Below are positions 8,078 to 17,262 of a stretch of DNA of 64,000 bases, in pieces. Every line of letters starts with the position of its first letter. Position 1 is the stretch's first letter. The stretch covers positions 40,903 to 104,902 of the forward strand of contig JAGZJZ010000024.1 in NCBI GenBank assembly GCA_018365455.1. The letters run 5' to 3'. The DNA comes from Clostridiales bacterium. Its GTDB lineage: Bacteria > Bacillota > Clostridia > Lachnospirales > Lachnospiraceae. The position numbers were made by a program, and so were the translations under genes. The notes beneath the pieces were generated by a model. The model was not told the DNA's origin. It saw only the letters and a list, made by a program, of their open reading frames with translations, and did not search any database.

Positions 8078-9235
8078 CTATTGCAAAAACTGCGCCAGTG
8101 TATAATTACTTAAATCAAATCCCTTCTCCGTCAAGAAAAGTCTCTCCTCTTCTGTCTGAACCAGCCCTTCTTTTTTCAAGTCGAGAACTGTCTTTCCATA
8201 GACAGCAGAAAATGGAGTATGGAAAACCTTTTCAAATGTTTCCATGGACACCCCGTCTTTCATACGTAGTCCCAGGAACATGGTTTCTTCCATTTGTTCC
8301 TGTACAGAAAGCACCTCTCTTTCTTCTTTTTCAAATAATCCCTGGCTGTATTCCTTCAAATCTGCTGTATTGCGAAAACGTACATTATCAATCAGTGATG
8401 AGGCACCAAGGCCAAACCCCAGATAATCCTGACGCAGCCAGTATGCCTGATTGTGCCTGCATTCATATCCGGGTTTTGCATAATTGGAAATCTCATACTG
8501 TTCAAGCCCATACTCCCCGGTTAAGCGCCGCGTCTCATAGTACATGCTGCGTTCATTCTCTTCAGTCGGAAGTATCCGGCAGTCTTCTCCCAGATCCCGC
8601 AGTCTTGCATCCTCGGCATACTTCTCATAGAACGGAGTCCCCTCTTCTATAATAAGGCTGTAGGCAGAGACATGTTCCGCTTTCAGACGCAATATTTTGA
8701 TCAGGCTTTCCCTCCAGGAATCCACGGTCTGTCCCGGCAGTGCCGACATTAAATCCACATTTATATTTGAAAATCCTGCTTCTCTTGCCATGTGAAAACC
8801 TTTTAGAAAATCTTCATAAGTGTGTATTCTGCCAAGCAGTTTTAATTCCTGGTCGTGAACAGACTGAAGCCCCAGGCTTAGCCGGTTAATCCCCTGTTCC
8901 CGGTAGGCGTACAGCTTGTCCTTTGTAAGCGTACCGGGGTTGGCTTCCGTAGTAATTTCTGCATCATCATCCACCTGGAACTTGTTGTATACTGCCTCCA
9001 GTATTCCGGCGGTCTCCTCTTTCTTTAACACGGAGGGTGTCCCTCCTCCTATAAATATGGAGGTGATATGCCATCTTTCTACATCTTCCCACTGCCGGAT
9101 TTCAGCGATCAGTGACTGGATGTATCCTTTTCTGGCATTCTCTTCGGATGCAAAAGACAGGAAATCACAATATGCACATTTACGGATGCAAAAAGGTATA
9201 TGAATGTAGATGCCTAAATTTTTCGTCTGTTCCAT
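8078..9235 (-). CDS. hemW: Radical SAM heme chaperone HemW (HemN-like)
   Basis: 385 residues. The radical-SAM cluster motif is CIRKCAYC (Cys16, Cys20, Cys23) after IYIHIPF, followed by the SAM-binding FIGGGTPS and the C-terminal HemN/HemW domain. It lacks the N-terminal extension of true coproporphyrinogen dehydrogenase HemN, and the lepA-hemW-hrcA context is that of HemW, which binds heme and delivers it to respiratory enzymes. No heme-synthesis branch is seen in the window, so its heme source is unclear. The gene starts only 22 bases after the CotH-domain gene, so it is probably co-transcribed with it. Confidence 0.88.
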   Translation of the reverse strand: MEQTKNLGIYIHIPFCIRKCAYCDFLSFASEENARKGYIQSLIAEIRQWEDVERWHITSIFIGGGTPSVLKKEETAGILEAVYNKFQVDDDAEITTEANPGTLTKDKLYAYREQGINRLSLGLQSVHDQELKLLGRIHTYEDFLKGFHMAREAGFSNINVDLMSALPGQTVDSWRESLIKILRLKAEHVSAYSLIIEEGTPFYEKYAEDARLRDLGEDCRILPTEENERSMYYETRRLTGEYGLEQYEISNYAKPGYECRHNQAYWLRQDYLGFGLGASSLIDNVRFRNTADLKEYSQGLFEKEEREVLSVQEQMEETMFLGLRMKDGVSMETFEKVFHTPFSAVYGKTVLDLKKEGLVQTEEERLFLTEKGFDLSNYTLAQFLQ

Positions 9236-9256
9236 TTTAATAATCCTCTGGGGTCT

Positions 9257-12200
9257 TTATTTTACTTTTACTGATTTTACTTTTGATATACTTCCATCGC
9301 TTGTTTTCGAATGATAAGCGCAGACTTTGTAATAATACGTTTTACCTGATTTTATTCTCTTTCTATCTTTATAGCTTATTTTTGTGGTTACTGCAACCTT
9401 TTTATATTTGCCTTTTTCTTTATCTGCACGGTAAACCACATATTTTTTTGCTCCGGCAACCTTCTTCCAGGATATTTTGACCTGCTTCTTTTTTGTTGAT
9501 TCCAGGTTCATCCTGGGTGCCAAAAGGGGTTTTGTTTTTAGTTTTGTAACTGTGGAATATTTTTCAGAGCTTTTATTAACAGCCTGCACTTTATAATAGT
9601 AGGTTTTTTTCGGAACTACTTTCGTATCTTTGTAACTGGTCTTCTTCGTCTCAGCCAGCAATTTATATGTTCCATTTTTCTTTTCTGAACGATAAACCTT
9701 ATAAGAAACAGCATTTGAAGCCTTTTTCCAAGTCAGCTTCAGGCTGGATGCCTGAATAGAAGTACCTTTTAACCGGGCGGGTTTTGATACTGCAGGTTCG
9801 GGCTTTGGCTCCGGCTTTGGCTCTGGTTTGGGTTCGGGCTTTGGTTCGGGCTTTGGTTCCGGCTTTGGTTCTGGCTTTTGCTCCGGTTTTGGCTCCGGCT
9901 CTGGATCAGGCTTCGGCTGTGGATTGGGATCCGGATCGGGCTTTGGCTGCTCCTCCATCTTCCGGAACTCAGCCAATAATTTTCTGTCTGCCGATGCTGT
10001 AAAATGATAAGCCGCCTCTGAGGATACTTTTTGTTCTTCACTTACCGTATCTTCATACCAGCCATTAAAATCATATCCCTCATCTGCAGCTGCCATTACC
10101 GTGACCTCACTGCCTTCCTGTACTTCTATTCCAGTCAGTTCCCCTTCTTCGGATTGGATATAAGCTCTGCCACCTTCTGATGCTGTTACTGAGATCTGAT
10201 AACTGGTAATTACAGGCTCTGCTTCTTTTGTAAAAGACTGATATTGATAGTATGTCTGATTATTCCTATCTTTTCCACAATAGACAACAATATTCTCAGC
10301 GTTGTCGCCAAGCTTCACGAAACTATCATCAAAGCTGACCGTTATCTTGCCGTCTTTCACTTTCCCGCCGCCTGCATATATACCATTTACAGTCAATGAC
10401 AATTCTGTAATCTCCTTTGGCACGGTAACAGATGCTGTGTTGTTGTTATTTTGTGAAATATCTAATACTCCCGTTATGCTGTTATTAAATCGATCTGTAT
10501 TCCAGGAAGCCATCAGTGACTCTACCGTAGCGAACTGCTCATCCAGCCAGTAAATTCTCGTTGTGAGAAATGTTTTCAGTTTTTCAACCTGATAATCATA
10601 TCCACCGTATGGAAACCCTCCGCTGCCATTCCATCTCTCTGTATTTGCCTGGGCTGCACGGCTTAAATAATTGCTGTTTGCATCTATGATACCATTCGTA
10701 TCAATGAGATCCTGTAGATAAGTTTCTCGGAGTTCCAGATACAGTTCTCTTGCTTTTATGGCAAAGTAAGGATCCTTGGTTATATATTTATACCACTGGG
10801 TACTCTGCCCGTCTGCATTAAAATGAAAAGTCTGCCACTCTTTTGGAAAATTGGTAGCGCTGACATCCGACGCTGAAGACCAATCCATGTCCCAGATTGG
10901 ACCCATGTAAAAAAGACCGTCTAAATCCTTATACATATACGTACTTTTCTTCATGGCATCTTCGTTCATAAACAATTCGTTTACCAGCCAAAACTTTACA
11001 AGGGAATCCATATCGAATAGCTGGGAGTAGCTTACCTTGTTTTTATTCCAGATATCTGAAAAATCATAGGACTGAATTGCATTTTCAAAAGCATCCATAT
11101 AATTGCTGGTATATTGCATCAAATCTGAATTTGTATACACATATTCGGGACTTTTAAACATCAACGGCTGCTGAAGCTTTGTTTTGAATTTGGACTTCTC
11201 ATCATAGTATGAATCCATTTCTATTAAAAATCCACCTGACAACTCCGGAATGTTAATACCATAGTTTTCATTATCCAGATCATAAGTAATACCATTGAAA
11301 TACACCTCGTGAGTAGATGCCCACGTCATATCCACAAGCATCGCATTTTCCAAATCTGCTTTCGCACTCTTGTCAAACCCTTCTGCCTTTGCTATTGCAC
11401 CTGCAAATTTCTCTGATGCTTTCTCCCAATCATAAATGTCTACGCGGTTACCCGACTTATAATCCACCCTGATCTGCTCACAGAACTGATAGATCCCGTC
11501 ATATCTTCCATTCATGATCAATACCACATCTGTCGACTGCATATAAGGCATACCCAGGAATCCCGACAATTCATATGCCAGCTTATTGCGCATCAGGGCG
11601 CCGTCCAAATGGTTTGCCAGAAGAACCCAATGTTTGTTTTCACCAAATCCAAACATATCTGTCTTTTCATCCAGTTTGATTTTATATGGCTTTTTGTCAT
11701 ATCCCATGGTACTGTTGCCTCGGTACCTTATTTCAATATCACCATTGTAAACGGTTGCTTCCTGATTTATATATTCTTCATTCCGCTTCGTGGTCAGAGT
11801 ACCTGCAACATAATCCTCTTTGTTCTGAATCGCTGCCTCTGTGGTTATGTACATAACCGGAAGCCGGCTGCAATATAGATTACAGGAAAAATTATTTTTA
11901 CCGTCATCCGTATAAACCGTCACTTCAATAAAAGTTTCCAAATCTTTTTCTGACGGTATGTAGGTGTTTGTGCCATTATCGATTGCATTGCCATTCACAG
12001 ACCACTTATACATTAGCTCCCCTGATACAGGTTCCCCATGCAGTTCTACCTTAAGCGGCATTCCGGGCTTTGCATATTCCGTTGTAAATTCAGCATAAGT
12101 TGCAGCATTCTCAGCCTTTGCAGTCAATGACGGCACCATCATCCCCAGCATGCAAATCCCCGCTGCCAGAATCATGTAAACAGAAATGACGGATGCAAAC

Positions 12201-12301
12201 TTCCCCAAAAAATGCTCCCTGGATGAATACTTTCTTTCTAGACACTTTTTCTTAACAAACCTTCTTTCCAAAAACCTTCTCTCTAAAAACCTCTCTCCCA
12301 T
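9257..12301 (-). CDS. Large secreted CotH-kinase-domain surface protein
   Basis: 1014 residues. A basic N-terminus with repeated FLERRF units (1-35) precedes a membrane/signal segment (about 38-62, ending SLTAKA). Then comes an Ig-like strand region, a CotH kinase-like domain (about 150-570; RYRGNSTMGYDKKPYKIKL, LANHLDGALMRNKLAYEL, GPIWDMDWSS), an InlB-type beta-repeat (VTASEGGRAYI...YDFNGWYED), a Pro-Glu-Pro-Lys repeat spacer (about 780-835) and two fibronectin-III-like modules. CotH proteins are protein kinases of spore coats in bacilli; secreted CotH proteins with FN3 tails occur widely in gut Clostridia, where the role is unproven. GAGGAG precedes the ATG; promoter at 12380-12408. Confidence 0.85.
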   Translation of the reverse strand: MGERFLERRFLERRFVKKKCLERKYSSREHFLGKFASVISVYMILAAGICMLGMMVPSLTAKAENAATYAEFTTEYAKPGMPLKVELHGEPVSGELMYKWSVNGNAIDNGTNTYIPSEKDLETFIEVTVYTDDGKNNFSCNLYCSRLPVMYITTEAAIQNKEDYVAGTLTTKRNEEYINQEATVYNGDIEIRYRGNSTMGYDKKPYKIKLDEKTDMFGFGENKHWVLLANHLDGALMRNKLAYELSGFLGMPYMQSTDVVLIMNGRYDGIYQFCEQIRVDYKSGNRVDIYDWEKASEKFAGAIAKAEGFDKSAKADLENAMLVDMTWASTHEVYFNGITYDLDNENYGINIPELSGGFLIEMDSYYDEKSKFKTKLQQPLMFKSPEYVYTNSDLMQYTSNYMDAFENAIQSYDFSDIWNKNKVSYSQLFDMDSLVKFWLVNELFMNEDAMKKSTYMYKDLDGLFYMGPIWDMDWSSASDVSATNFPKEWQTFHFNADGQSTQWYKYITKDPYFAIKARELYLELRETYLQDLIDTNGIIDANSNYLSRAAQANTERWNGSGGFPYGGYDYQVEKLKTFLTTRIYWLDEQFATVESLMASWNTDRFNNSITGVLDISQNNNNTASVTVPKEITELSLTVNGIYAGGGKVKDGKITVSFDDSFVKLGDNAENIVVYCGKDRNNQTYYQYQSFTKEAEPVITSYQISVTASEGGRAYIQSEEGELTGIEVQEGSEVTVMAAADEGYDFNGWYEDTVSEEQKVSSEAAYHFTASADRKLLAEFRKMEEQPKPDPDPNPQPKPDPEPEPKPEQKPEPKPEPKPEPKPEPKPEPKPEPKPEPAVSKPARLKGTSIQASSLKLTWKKASNAVSYKVYRSEKKNGTYKLLAETKKTSYKDTKVVPKKTYYYKVQAVNKSSEKYSTVTKLKTKPLLAPRMNLESTKKKQVKISWKKVAGAKKYVVYRADKEKGKYKKVAVTTKISYKDRKRIKSGKTYYYKVCAYHSKTSDGSISKVKSVKVK

Positions 12302-12379
12302 CTTTTTTCTCCTCTCACATTATTTTTTCTCCTTGCTTACCCCTTTTCCCCTGCAATTTCATGCTATATTTCTGTTTGG

Positions 12380-12408
12380 AGTATAACATTTTTTCCTTTA
12401 TTTTACAA
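12380..12408 (-). promoter_or_regulatory. Sigma-A promoter of the CotH-domain gene (and probably hemW)
   Basis: Minus strand: TTGTAA (12408-12403), 17-base spacer, TATACT (12385-12380), about 80 bases before the start codon. Confidence 0.65.
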
Positions 12409-12487
12409 CGGATTCCAGCCTCATATCAGGGAAGTATAACAATGCATAAAATATAAGACAATATTTCTAAAATTCTTTTAAAACATC

Positions 12488-12538
12488 TTGACTTTCAAAC
12501 TATTTGAGGTTATTATAATGATATCAATTTAATATCAT
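12488..12538 (+). promoter_or_regulatory. Promoter and operator-like inverted repeat of the SPFH gene
   Basis: -35 TTGACT (12488-12493), 17-base spacer, -10 TATTAT (12511-12516). Right behind it lies ATGATAT-N7-ATATCAT (12518-12538), a perfect 7-bp inverted repeat over the expected start of transcription: the position of a repressor site. The regulator is unknown; the Arc-like protein encoded downstream is one candidate. Confidence 0.6.
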
Positions 12539-12565
12539 TTTAATCATCTGAAGGAGGATGGGATT

Positions 12566-13546
12566 ATGGAGATCAACAAACAGAAGATAACAGAAGAGAA
12601 AGACTTAAAAGCAGCAAACGGCATGGGGATGTTATTTCTGTGCATTATCGGTCTTTTAGGAAGTGTTGTCCTATTTATTGTAGGTGTATCCGTTTTTGAA
12701 GGTGCTTTATCAGGCGTTGTTGTTACATTGTCAATTATTATTTTCACTGTTGCATGTATTGGATTCGGAGGCTTGAAAGTTATTAATCCGAATGAAGCTC
12801 TGGTTCTTGCACTTTTTGGTAATTACTACGGAACCTTAAAAAATGATGGGTATTTCTGGGTAAACCCATTTTGCTCTGCAATTAACCCCACGGTCAAAAG
12901 ATATGTAACCGCTTCAGCCGGAAACGGAGCAAACGTTAATATCGGAGGAGACGGAAGCAAAAAAGTATCACTTAAGACATTGACCTTAAATAATGAAAAG
13001 CAAAAAGTAAATGATGAACTTGGAAACCCTATCGAAATCGGTACGGTAGTGATCTGGAAAGTAGAAAATGCAACGAAAGCCGTATTAAATGTAGAAAACT
13101 ACAAAAAATACCTTTCTATCCAGTGTGATGCAATTACCCGAAATGCCGCCAGAAGATATCCTTACGATACCAGTGAAGGCGGGGATGAGAGATCACTTCG
13201 GGGCAGCAGCCAGGAAGTTGCTGACATCATGAAAGGTGAATTACAGGAAAAAGTTGCAGATGCAGGCATTAACATTATGGAAGTTCGTATTACCCATCTC
13301 TCCTATGCTCCTGAAATTGCTTCCGCAATGCTTCAGAGACAGCAGGCAGCCGCTATTATCGATGCCCGTCAAAAAATTGTGGAAGGCGCTGTCAGCATGG
13401 TGGAAATGGCTTTACAGAAATTAAGTGAAAATGAGATTGTAGAATTAGATGAAGAAAGAAAAGCAGCCATGGTTAGCAATCTTCTGGTTGTACTCTGCGG
13501 CAACAAAGATGCCCAGCCCATCGTAAACAGCGGCTCACTTTATTAA
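12566..13546 (+). CDS. SPFH/Band-7 domain membrane protein
   Basis: 326 residues: two hydrophobic N-terminal segments (about 22-47 and 50-72) and an SPFH domain (about 75-270) starting KVINPNEALVLALFGNYYGTLKNDGYFWVNP, then an Ala/Gln-rich helical region (MLQRQQAAAIIDARQKIVEGAVSM) typical of stomatin/flotillin relatives. These proteins oligomerise at the membrane and organise or protect membrane microdomains. GGAGGATGGGATT gives a strong ribosome binding site. Followed after 44 bases by a small Arc-like gene, probably in the same transcript. Confidence 0.85.
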   Translation: MEINKQKITEEKDLKAANGMGMLFLCIIGLLGSVVLFIVGVSVFEGALSGVVVTLSIIIFTVACIGFGGLKVINPNEALVLALFGNYYGTLKNDGYFWVNPFCSAINPTVKRYVTASAGNGANVNIGGDGSKKVSLKTLTLNNEKQKVNDELGNPIEIGTVVIWKVENATKAVLNVENYKKYLSIQCDAITRNAARRYPYDTSEGGDERSLRGSSQEVADIMKGELQEKVADAGINIMEVRITHLSYAPEIASAMLQRQQAAAIIDARQKIVEGAVSMVEMALQKLSENEIVELDEERKAAMVSNLLVVLCGNKDAQPIVNSGSLY

Positions 13547-13590
13547 GCAAACATCATTATTTCATAATTTAAAAGGGGAGGATGGCAGCA

Positions 13591-13761
13591 TTGGAAAATA
13601 AACCAAAAGACAAAAGTAAAAAACAGGTTCCGTTAAGGCTGTCCGCCAGCCTCTGGAATGACCTGGCCCAATGGGCGGAAGATGACTTCCGCTCTATTAA
13701 CGGGCAAATAGAGTATTTACTGACGGAGTGTGTAAAACATCACAAAAAAAAGGATTCCTGA
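13591..13761 (+). CDS. Small Arc-like (ribbon-helix-helix) DNA-binding protein
   Basis: About 56 residues from a TTG start at 13591: GGGGAGG (13575-13581) is 9 bases before it, while the ATG at 13582 directly touches the same site and would be poorly initiated. The sequence KQVPLRLSASLWNDLAQWAEDDFRSINGQIEYLLTE fits the Arc/RHH fold: a short basic strand, then two helices with the SINGQIEYLL signature. Basic tail HHKKKDS. Likely binds DNA as a dimer; possibly controls the SPFH gene in front of it (inference from position only). Its stop codon lies in the loop of the following terminator. Confidence 0.75.
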   Translation: MENKPKDKSKKQVPLRLSASLWNDLAQWAEDDFRSINGQIEYLLTECVKHHKKKDS

Positions 13762-13780
13762 GAGTTGGAATCCTTTTTTT
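13744..13780. terminator. Bidirectional terminator
   Basis: AAAAAAAGGATTCC (13744-13758), 8-base loop, GGAATCCTTTTTTT (13767-13780). Ends the SPFH-Arc operon (+) and lepA (-). Confidence 0.92.
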
Positions 13781-13801
13781 ATTACATGTTCTAAAATTTA
13801 A

Positions 13802-15616
13802 TTATCTATCGTCCAGCTTCAGCACGCTCATAAAAGCTTTCTGAGGAATTTCCACATTGCCAATCTGTCTCATACGCTTCTTACCTTCCTTCTGTTTCTC
13901 AAGAAGTTTTCTCTTACGGCTGATATCACCGCCGTAACATTTTGCAAGAACGTCTTTACGCATTGCCTTTACCGTTTCACGGGCAATGATCTTACTTCCG
14001 ATTGCTGCCTGAATCGGTATTTCAAACAGCTGTCTTGGAATCTCTTCTTTCAGCTTCTCACACATTTTACGCCCTCTTTCGTATGCGGTAGCCGCATGAA
14101 CGATAAAAGACAGTGCATCTACTTCTTCCCGATTCACCAGGATGTCCAGTTTTACCAGTTCCGAACGTTCATAGCCCTTCATTTCATAGTCAAATGAAGC
14201 ATAACCTCTGGAACGGGACTTCAGCGCATCAAAAAAGTCATAAATAATCTCATTTAAGGGCAGTTCATATTTTAATAATGCTCTGGTCTCTTCCATATAT
14301 TCCATCCCCAAGTAAACACCCCGGCGTTCCTGGCAGAGTTCCATTATGGAACCTATGAATTCCGTTGTTACCATAATCTCGGCACTTACAACCGGTTCTT
14401 CCATATATTCGATTTCGGAAGGATCGGGCAGGTTAGACGGGTTGGTGAGTTCAATCACATCGCCGTTTGTCTTATATACCTTATAGATAACACCCGGCGC
14501 CGTTGTTACCAGATCCAGGTTGTATTCACGCTCTAAACGTTCCTGAATGATTTCCAGGTGTAATAATCCCAAGAATCCACAGCGGAAACCAAAACCAAGA
14601 GCAATGGATGTCTCCGCTTCAAACTGCAGGGAAGCGTCATTTAACTGTAATTTTTCTAAAGCATCCCGTAAATCCGGATACTTGGCACCATCTGCCGGAT
14701 ACATACCGCAATATACCATAGGATTTACTTTTTTATAACCCGGAAGCGGTGCTTTGCAGGGATTCTGGGCATTTGTGATGGTATCTCCCACCCGGGTGTC
14801 TTTTACATTTTTCAAACTGGCTGTGATATAGCCAACCATTCCGGCGCTTAATTCTTCACATGGAATAAATTGTCCTGCACCAAAATAGCCTACCTCAACC
14901 ACTTCCGCAGTTGCCTTTGTAGCCATCATAAGCATCTGGGTGCCGCGTTTTACCGAACCTTCCTTGATTCTGCAAAATACGATAACCCCTTTGTATGAAT
15001 CATAGATAGAGTCAAATATCAATGCCTGTAAAGGTGCTCCCGGATCGCCAGCAGGCGCCGGTATTTTATTTACGATCTGTTCCAGAACCTCATCTACATT
15101 CAGTCCTGTCTTGGCTGATATACGTGGTGCATCCTGTGCTTCTATTCCAATTACGTCTTCAATTTCATTAATTACACGTTCCGGATCGGCACTTGGGAGA
15201 TCAATTTTGTTGATCACCGGCATAACATCCAGATCGTGATCCATTGCCAGATATACATTTGCCAGAGTCTGTGCCTCTATTCCCTGTGCAGCATCTACTA
15301 CTAAGATCGCCCCGTCACAGGCTGCCAGACTCCTGGATACCTCATAGTTAAAATCCACATGCCCAGGCGTATCAATCAGGTTGAAAACGTATTCTTCCCC
15401 GTCTCTCGCCTTATAGATAGTTCTTACGGCCTGTGCTTTAATTGTAATGCCTCGTTCTCTTTCTAAATCCATATTATCTAATACCTGAGCCTGCATTTCT
15501 CGGCTGGTTAACAGTCCCGTTTTCTCTATAATACGGTCTGCCAATGTTGATTTACCATGGTCAATATGAGCGATAATACAAAAATTCCTTATTTTGCTCT
15601 GATCTATCTCTGCCAC
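13802..15616 (-). CDS. lepA: Elongation factor 4 (LepA)
   Basis: 604-residue translational GTPase that acts on the ribosome (back-translocation/initiation quality). G1 AHIDHGKST near 16-24, switch region RGITIKAQ, G3 DTPGHVDF, G4 NKIDLP, G5 SAKTG, and the LepA-specific C-terminal domain (CEKLKEEIPRQLFEIPIQAAIGSKIIARETVKAMRKDVLAKCYGGD, about 525-575). The start is GTG at 15616 with GAGGAGG 7 bases upstream. Normally the next gene would be hemW; here four unrelated genes intervene. Confidence 0.98.
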   Translation of the reverse strand: MAEIDQSKIRNFCIIAHIDHGKSTLADRIIEKTGLLTSREMQAQVLDNMDLERERGITIKAQAVRTIYKARDGEEYVFNLIDTPGHVDFNYEVSRSLAACDGAILVVDAAQGIEAQTLANVYLAMDHDLDVMPVINKIDLPSADPERVINEIEDVIGIEAQDAPRISAKTGLNVDEVLEQIVNKIPAPAGDPGAPLQALIFDSIYDSYKGVIVFCRIKEGSVKRGTQMLMMATKATAEVVEVGYFGAGQFIPCEELSAGMVGYITASLKNVKDTRVGDTITNAQNPCKAPLPGYKKVNPMVYCGMYPADGAKYPDLRDALEKLQLNDASLQFEAETSIALGFGFRCGFLGLLHLEIIQERLEREYNLDLVTTAPGVIYKVYKTNGDVIELTNPSNLPDPSEIEYMEEPVVSAEIMVTTEFIGSIMELCQERRGVYLGMEYMEETRALLKYELPLNEIIYDFFDALKSRSRGYASFDYEMKGYERSELVKLDILVNREEVDALSFIVHAATAYERGRKMCEKLKEEIPRQLFEIPIQAAIGSKIIARETVKAMRKDVLAKCYGGDISRKRKLLEKQKEGKKRMRQIGNVEIPQKAFMSVLKLDDR

Positions 15617-15667
15617 GTCTGTTCCTCCTCAGTGGGTCGAATCGCTATCCGTCGACTTTATTTCCGC

Positions 15668-15890
15668 GAGCACCGAGCCAAACGGACACGCTGGCGCGTC
15701 CATGTGGCGACTGCCGCGAGGTTAAAAAACCCGCTGCTCGCAGCGTTTCAAATTTGATGCCCCGTCGCTTGCAGCGGGGTTTTTGACTTCCCCGGGCAGC
15801 GAGCCTGGCGGACACGCCCGTATGTCCATCCAGCGACTGCCGCAAGGGTCAATTCTCCGCTGCTTAGAGCTGTATTTGACTTTCCAAGAC
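15668..15890 (+). repeat. Interspersed repeat family A, two adjacent copies
   Basis: Fills the 301-base gap between lepA and spoIIP; no gene. Two diverged units (about 15668-15781 and 15793-15890) share GAGCC-(AAA/TGG)CGGACACGC, GTCCAT...GCGACTGCCGC and a C/G-rich tail. The first unit closely matches the repeat at 31504-31688 (GATGCCCCGT-(C/T)-GCTTGCAGCGGGG). The unit contains a hairpin ending in TTTTT at about 15760-15784 that could act as a plus-strand terminator. Confidence 0.7.
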
Positions 15891-15917
15891 AGTGTATCAC
15901 ATTTATTCCCCTCTTGT

Positions 15918-17219
15918 CTACTCCCCACTGAGTACCTGATGCAAAATATCTGCCAGAGGCAGCATGGCATTGCGCTCTTCCTCTACCGTGCTTAACTGGG
16001 TGCCGGATTCCACAAGCAGGGTCTTGGGACGCAGATGCATGTTAAACCGGTACGCCATCAGATAATTATTTCGCGTAAAATCAGGATAATATTCCATTGC
16101 CTTTAACTTCATCTGAAATGCAAATGCCAGATTATCCGGAATATACGGATTGGGCAGATAGGTAATATCTCCATTCTGGGTTGTTCTGCTAAGTCCGTTG
16201 ATAAACATAATCTGGGCGGTGGGCTTTCCATCGATCTCGGTTACCATTTTCTTACCGTCCACTCCATCTCTATGTAAATCAATGACCACTTCAATAGAGG
16301 GATTATCCGCTAATACCTGTGATACTTCCTCAAAAGCCAGATCATATGCCTTATTCCGGTCCAGTTCCCCATCAATCAAATCATAGACACCGGTATTATG
16401 AATTACATTGTAACCATATTTATTCCGCAGGATATTGGACAGATACTCTCCGATACCCACGATTGTAGTACTCACATCCCCCGGTACACTGTCAACAAAC
16501 GCCTCCTGGGAATGGGTATGATAGATTAAAATCTGAGGCTTGGAATTGTCCTGTTCCAAAGTCATCTTCTCATTCATCAGGTTATTTACATCCAGATGCT
16601 CTCTGTCAATGGTAGTCGTCATATCGATTGCATAGAAGTTATTCAGGACGTAATCATAATCCAGCAGTTTATCCATGGGGAATTCCACAACCGGCGACCG
16701 TTTGATCACGCCGGCATCTGCTGCAACACTGTCAGAGCTGTCCTGCGCGGCATCTCCTGTCTGGCCTTGCGTCTCCTCCTGTGCACTTGCCACTTCCGAT
16801 TCCGGTGCAGGAATCGTTTCGCCGGTATCCTGCGGCATCTCTTCTTTTGGCCTTGGCACCATATTGTCTTCCGCCGCTGCTTCCGCCGCCAGAATCATTT
16901 CATATTCACTTTTACTTTCTATATTCTGTTCGTATCCTTCCTGCATGTTCACATATTCATACAAGGGAAAGCTTTCACTAAACAAATCAGACAACCAATG
17001 CTCCCCATTGCTTGTCTGATTTGCTGAGTAAGAAAGCCCGGGCATAAAAGTGCCCACAGACATTTCCTCAATCCCTTTGTAGATACTGGAAACCACAGAT
17101 GATTTCTCAAACCATCCGTTTTCCGATGCAATCCCGATTCCTCTATATATAATGTAACCCCCCAAAACAAAAAACAGCAGCCACAATATGATTCGTATCC
17201 ATTTCTCTGTATGCTTCAT
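15918..17219 (-). CDS. spoIIP: Stage II sporulation protein P
   Basis: 433 residues. One N-terminal membrane segment (about 8-28), a variable Glu/Ala/Pro-rich linker (about 120-175), then the SpoIIP amidase domain with zinc ligands in ILIYHTHSQEAF (about 233-244) and VVIDLHRDGVDG. SpoIIP cuts stem peptides from septal peptidoglycan with SpoIID and SpoIIM so the mother-cell membrane can engulf the forespore. It follows gpr by 43 bases, the usual arrangement in Clostridia. Confidence 0.96.
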   Translation of the reverse strand: MKHTEKWIRIILWLLFFVLGGYIIYRGIGIASENGWFEKSSVVSSIYKGIEEMSVGTFMPGLSYSANQTSNGEHWLSDLFSESFPLYEYVNMQEGYEQNIESKSEYEMILAAEAAAEDNMVPRPKEEMPQDTGETIPAPESEVASAQEETQGQTGDAAQDSSDSVAADAGVIKRSPVVEFPMDKLLDYDYVLNNFYAIDMTTTIDREHLDVNNLMNEKMTLEQDNSKPQILIYHTHSQEAFVDSVPGDVSTTIVGIGEYLSNILRNKYGYNVIHNTGVYDLIDGELDRNKAYDLAFEEVSQVLADNPSIEVVIDLHRDGVDGKKMVTEIDGKPTAQIMFINGLSRTTQNGDITYLPNPYIPDNLAFAFQMKLKAMEYYPDFTRNNYLMAYRFNMHLRPKTLLVESGTQLSTVEEERNAMLPLADILHQVLSGE

Positions 17220-17262
17220 ATTCTCACCCCATATTCTTTAATATATGAGATGAAACTTTCAT

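Noticed and set aside
8008..8652. 214-codon open frame on the plus strand
   Set aside because: Mostly antisense to hemW and begins in a repeat; no ribosome binding site.
9784..10041. Short frames of Arg/Ser/Gln or Val/Ala/Leu repeats
   Set aside because: Shadow frames of the Pro-Glu-Pro-Lys repeat of the CotH-domain gene.
15645..15970. Short frames on the minus strand between lepA and spoIIP
   Set aside because: They translate the family A repeat, and similar frames occur at 31500-31712 for the same reason.
16596..17027. 143-codon open frame on the plus strand
   Set aside because: Antisense to spoIIP, Cys/His/Phe-rich without domain features.
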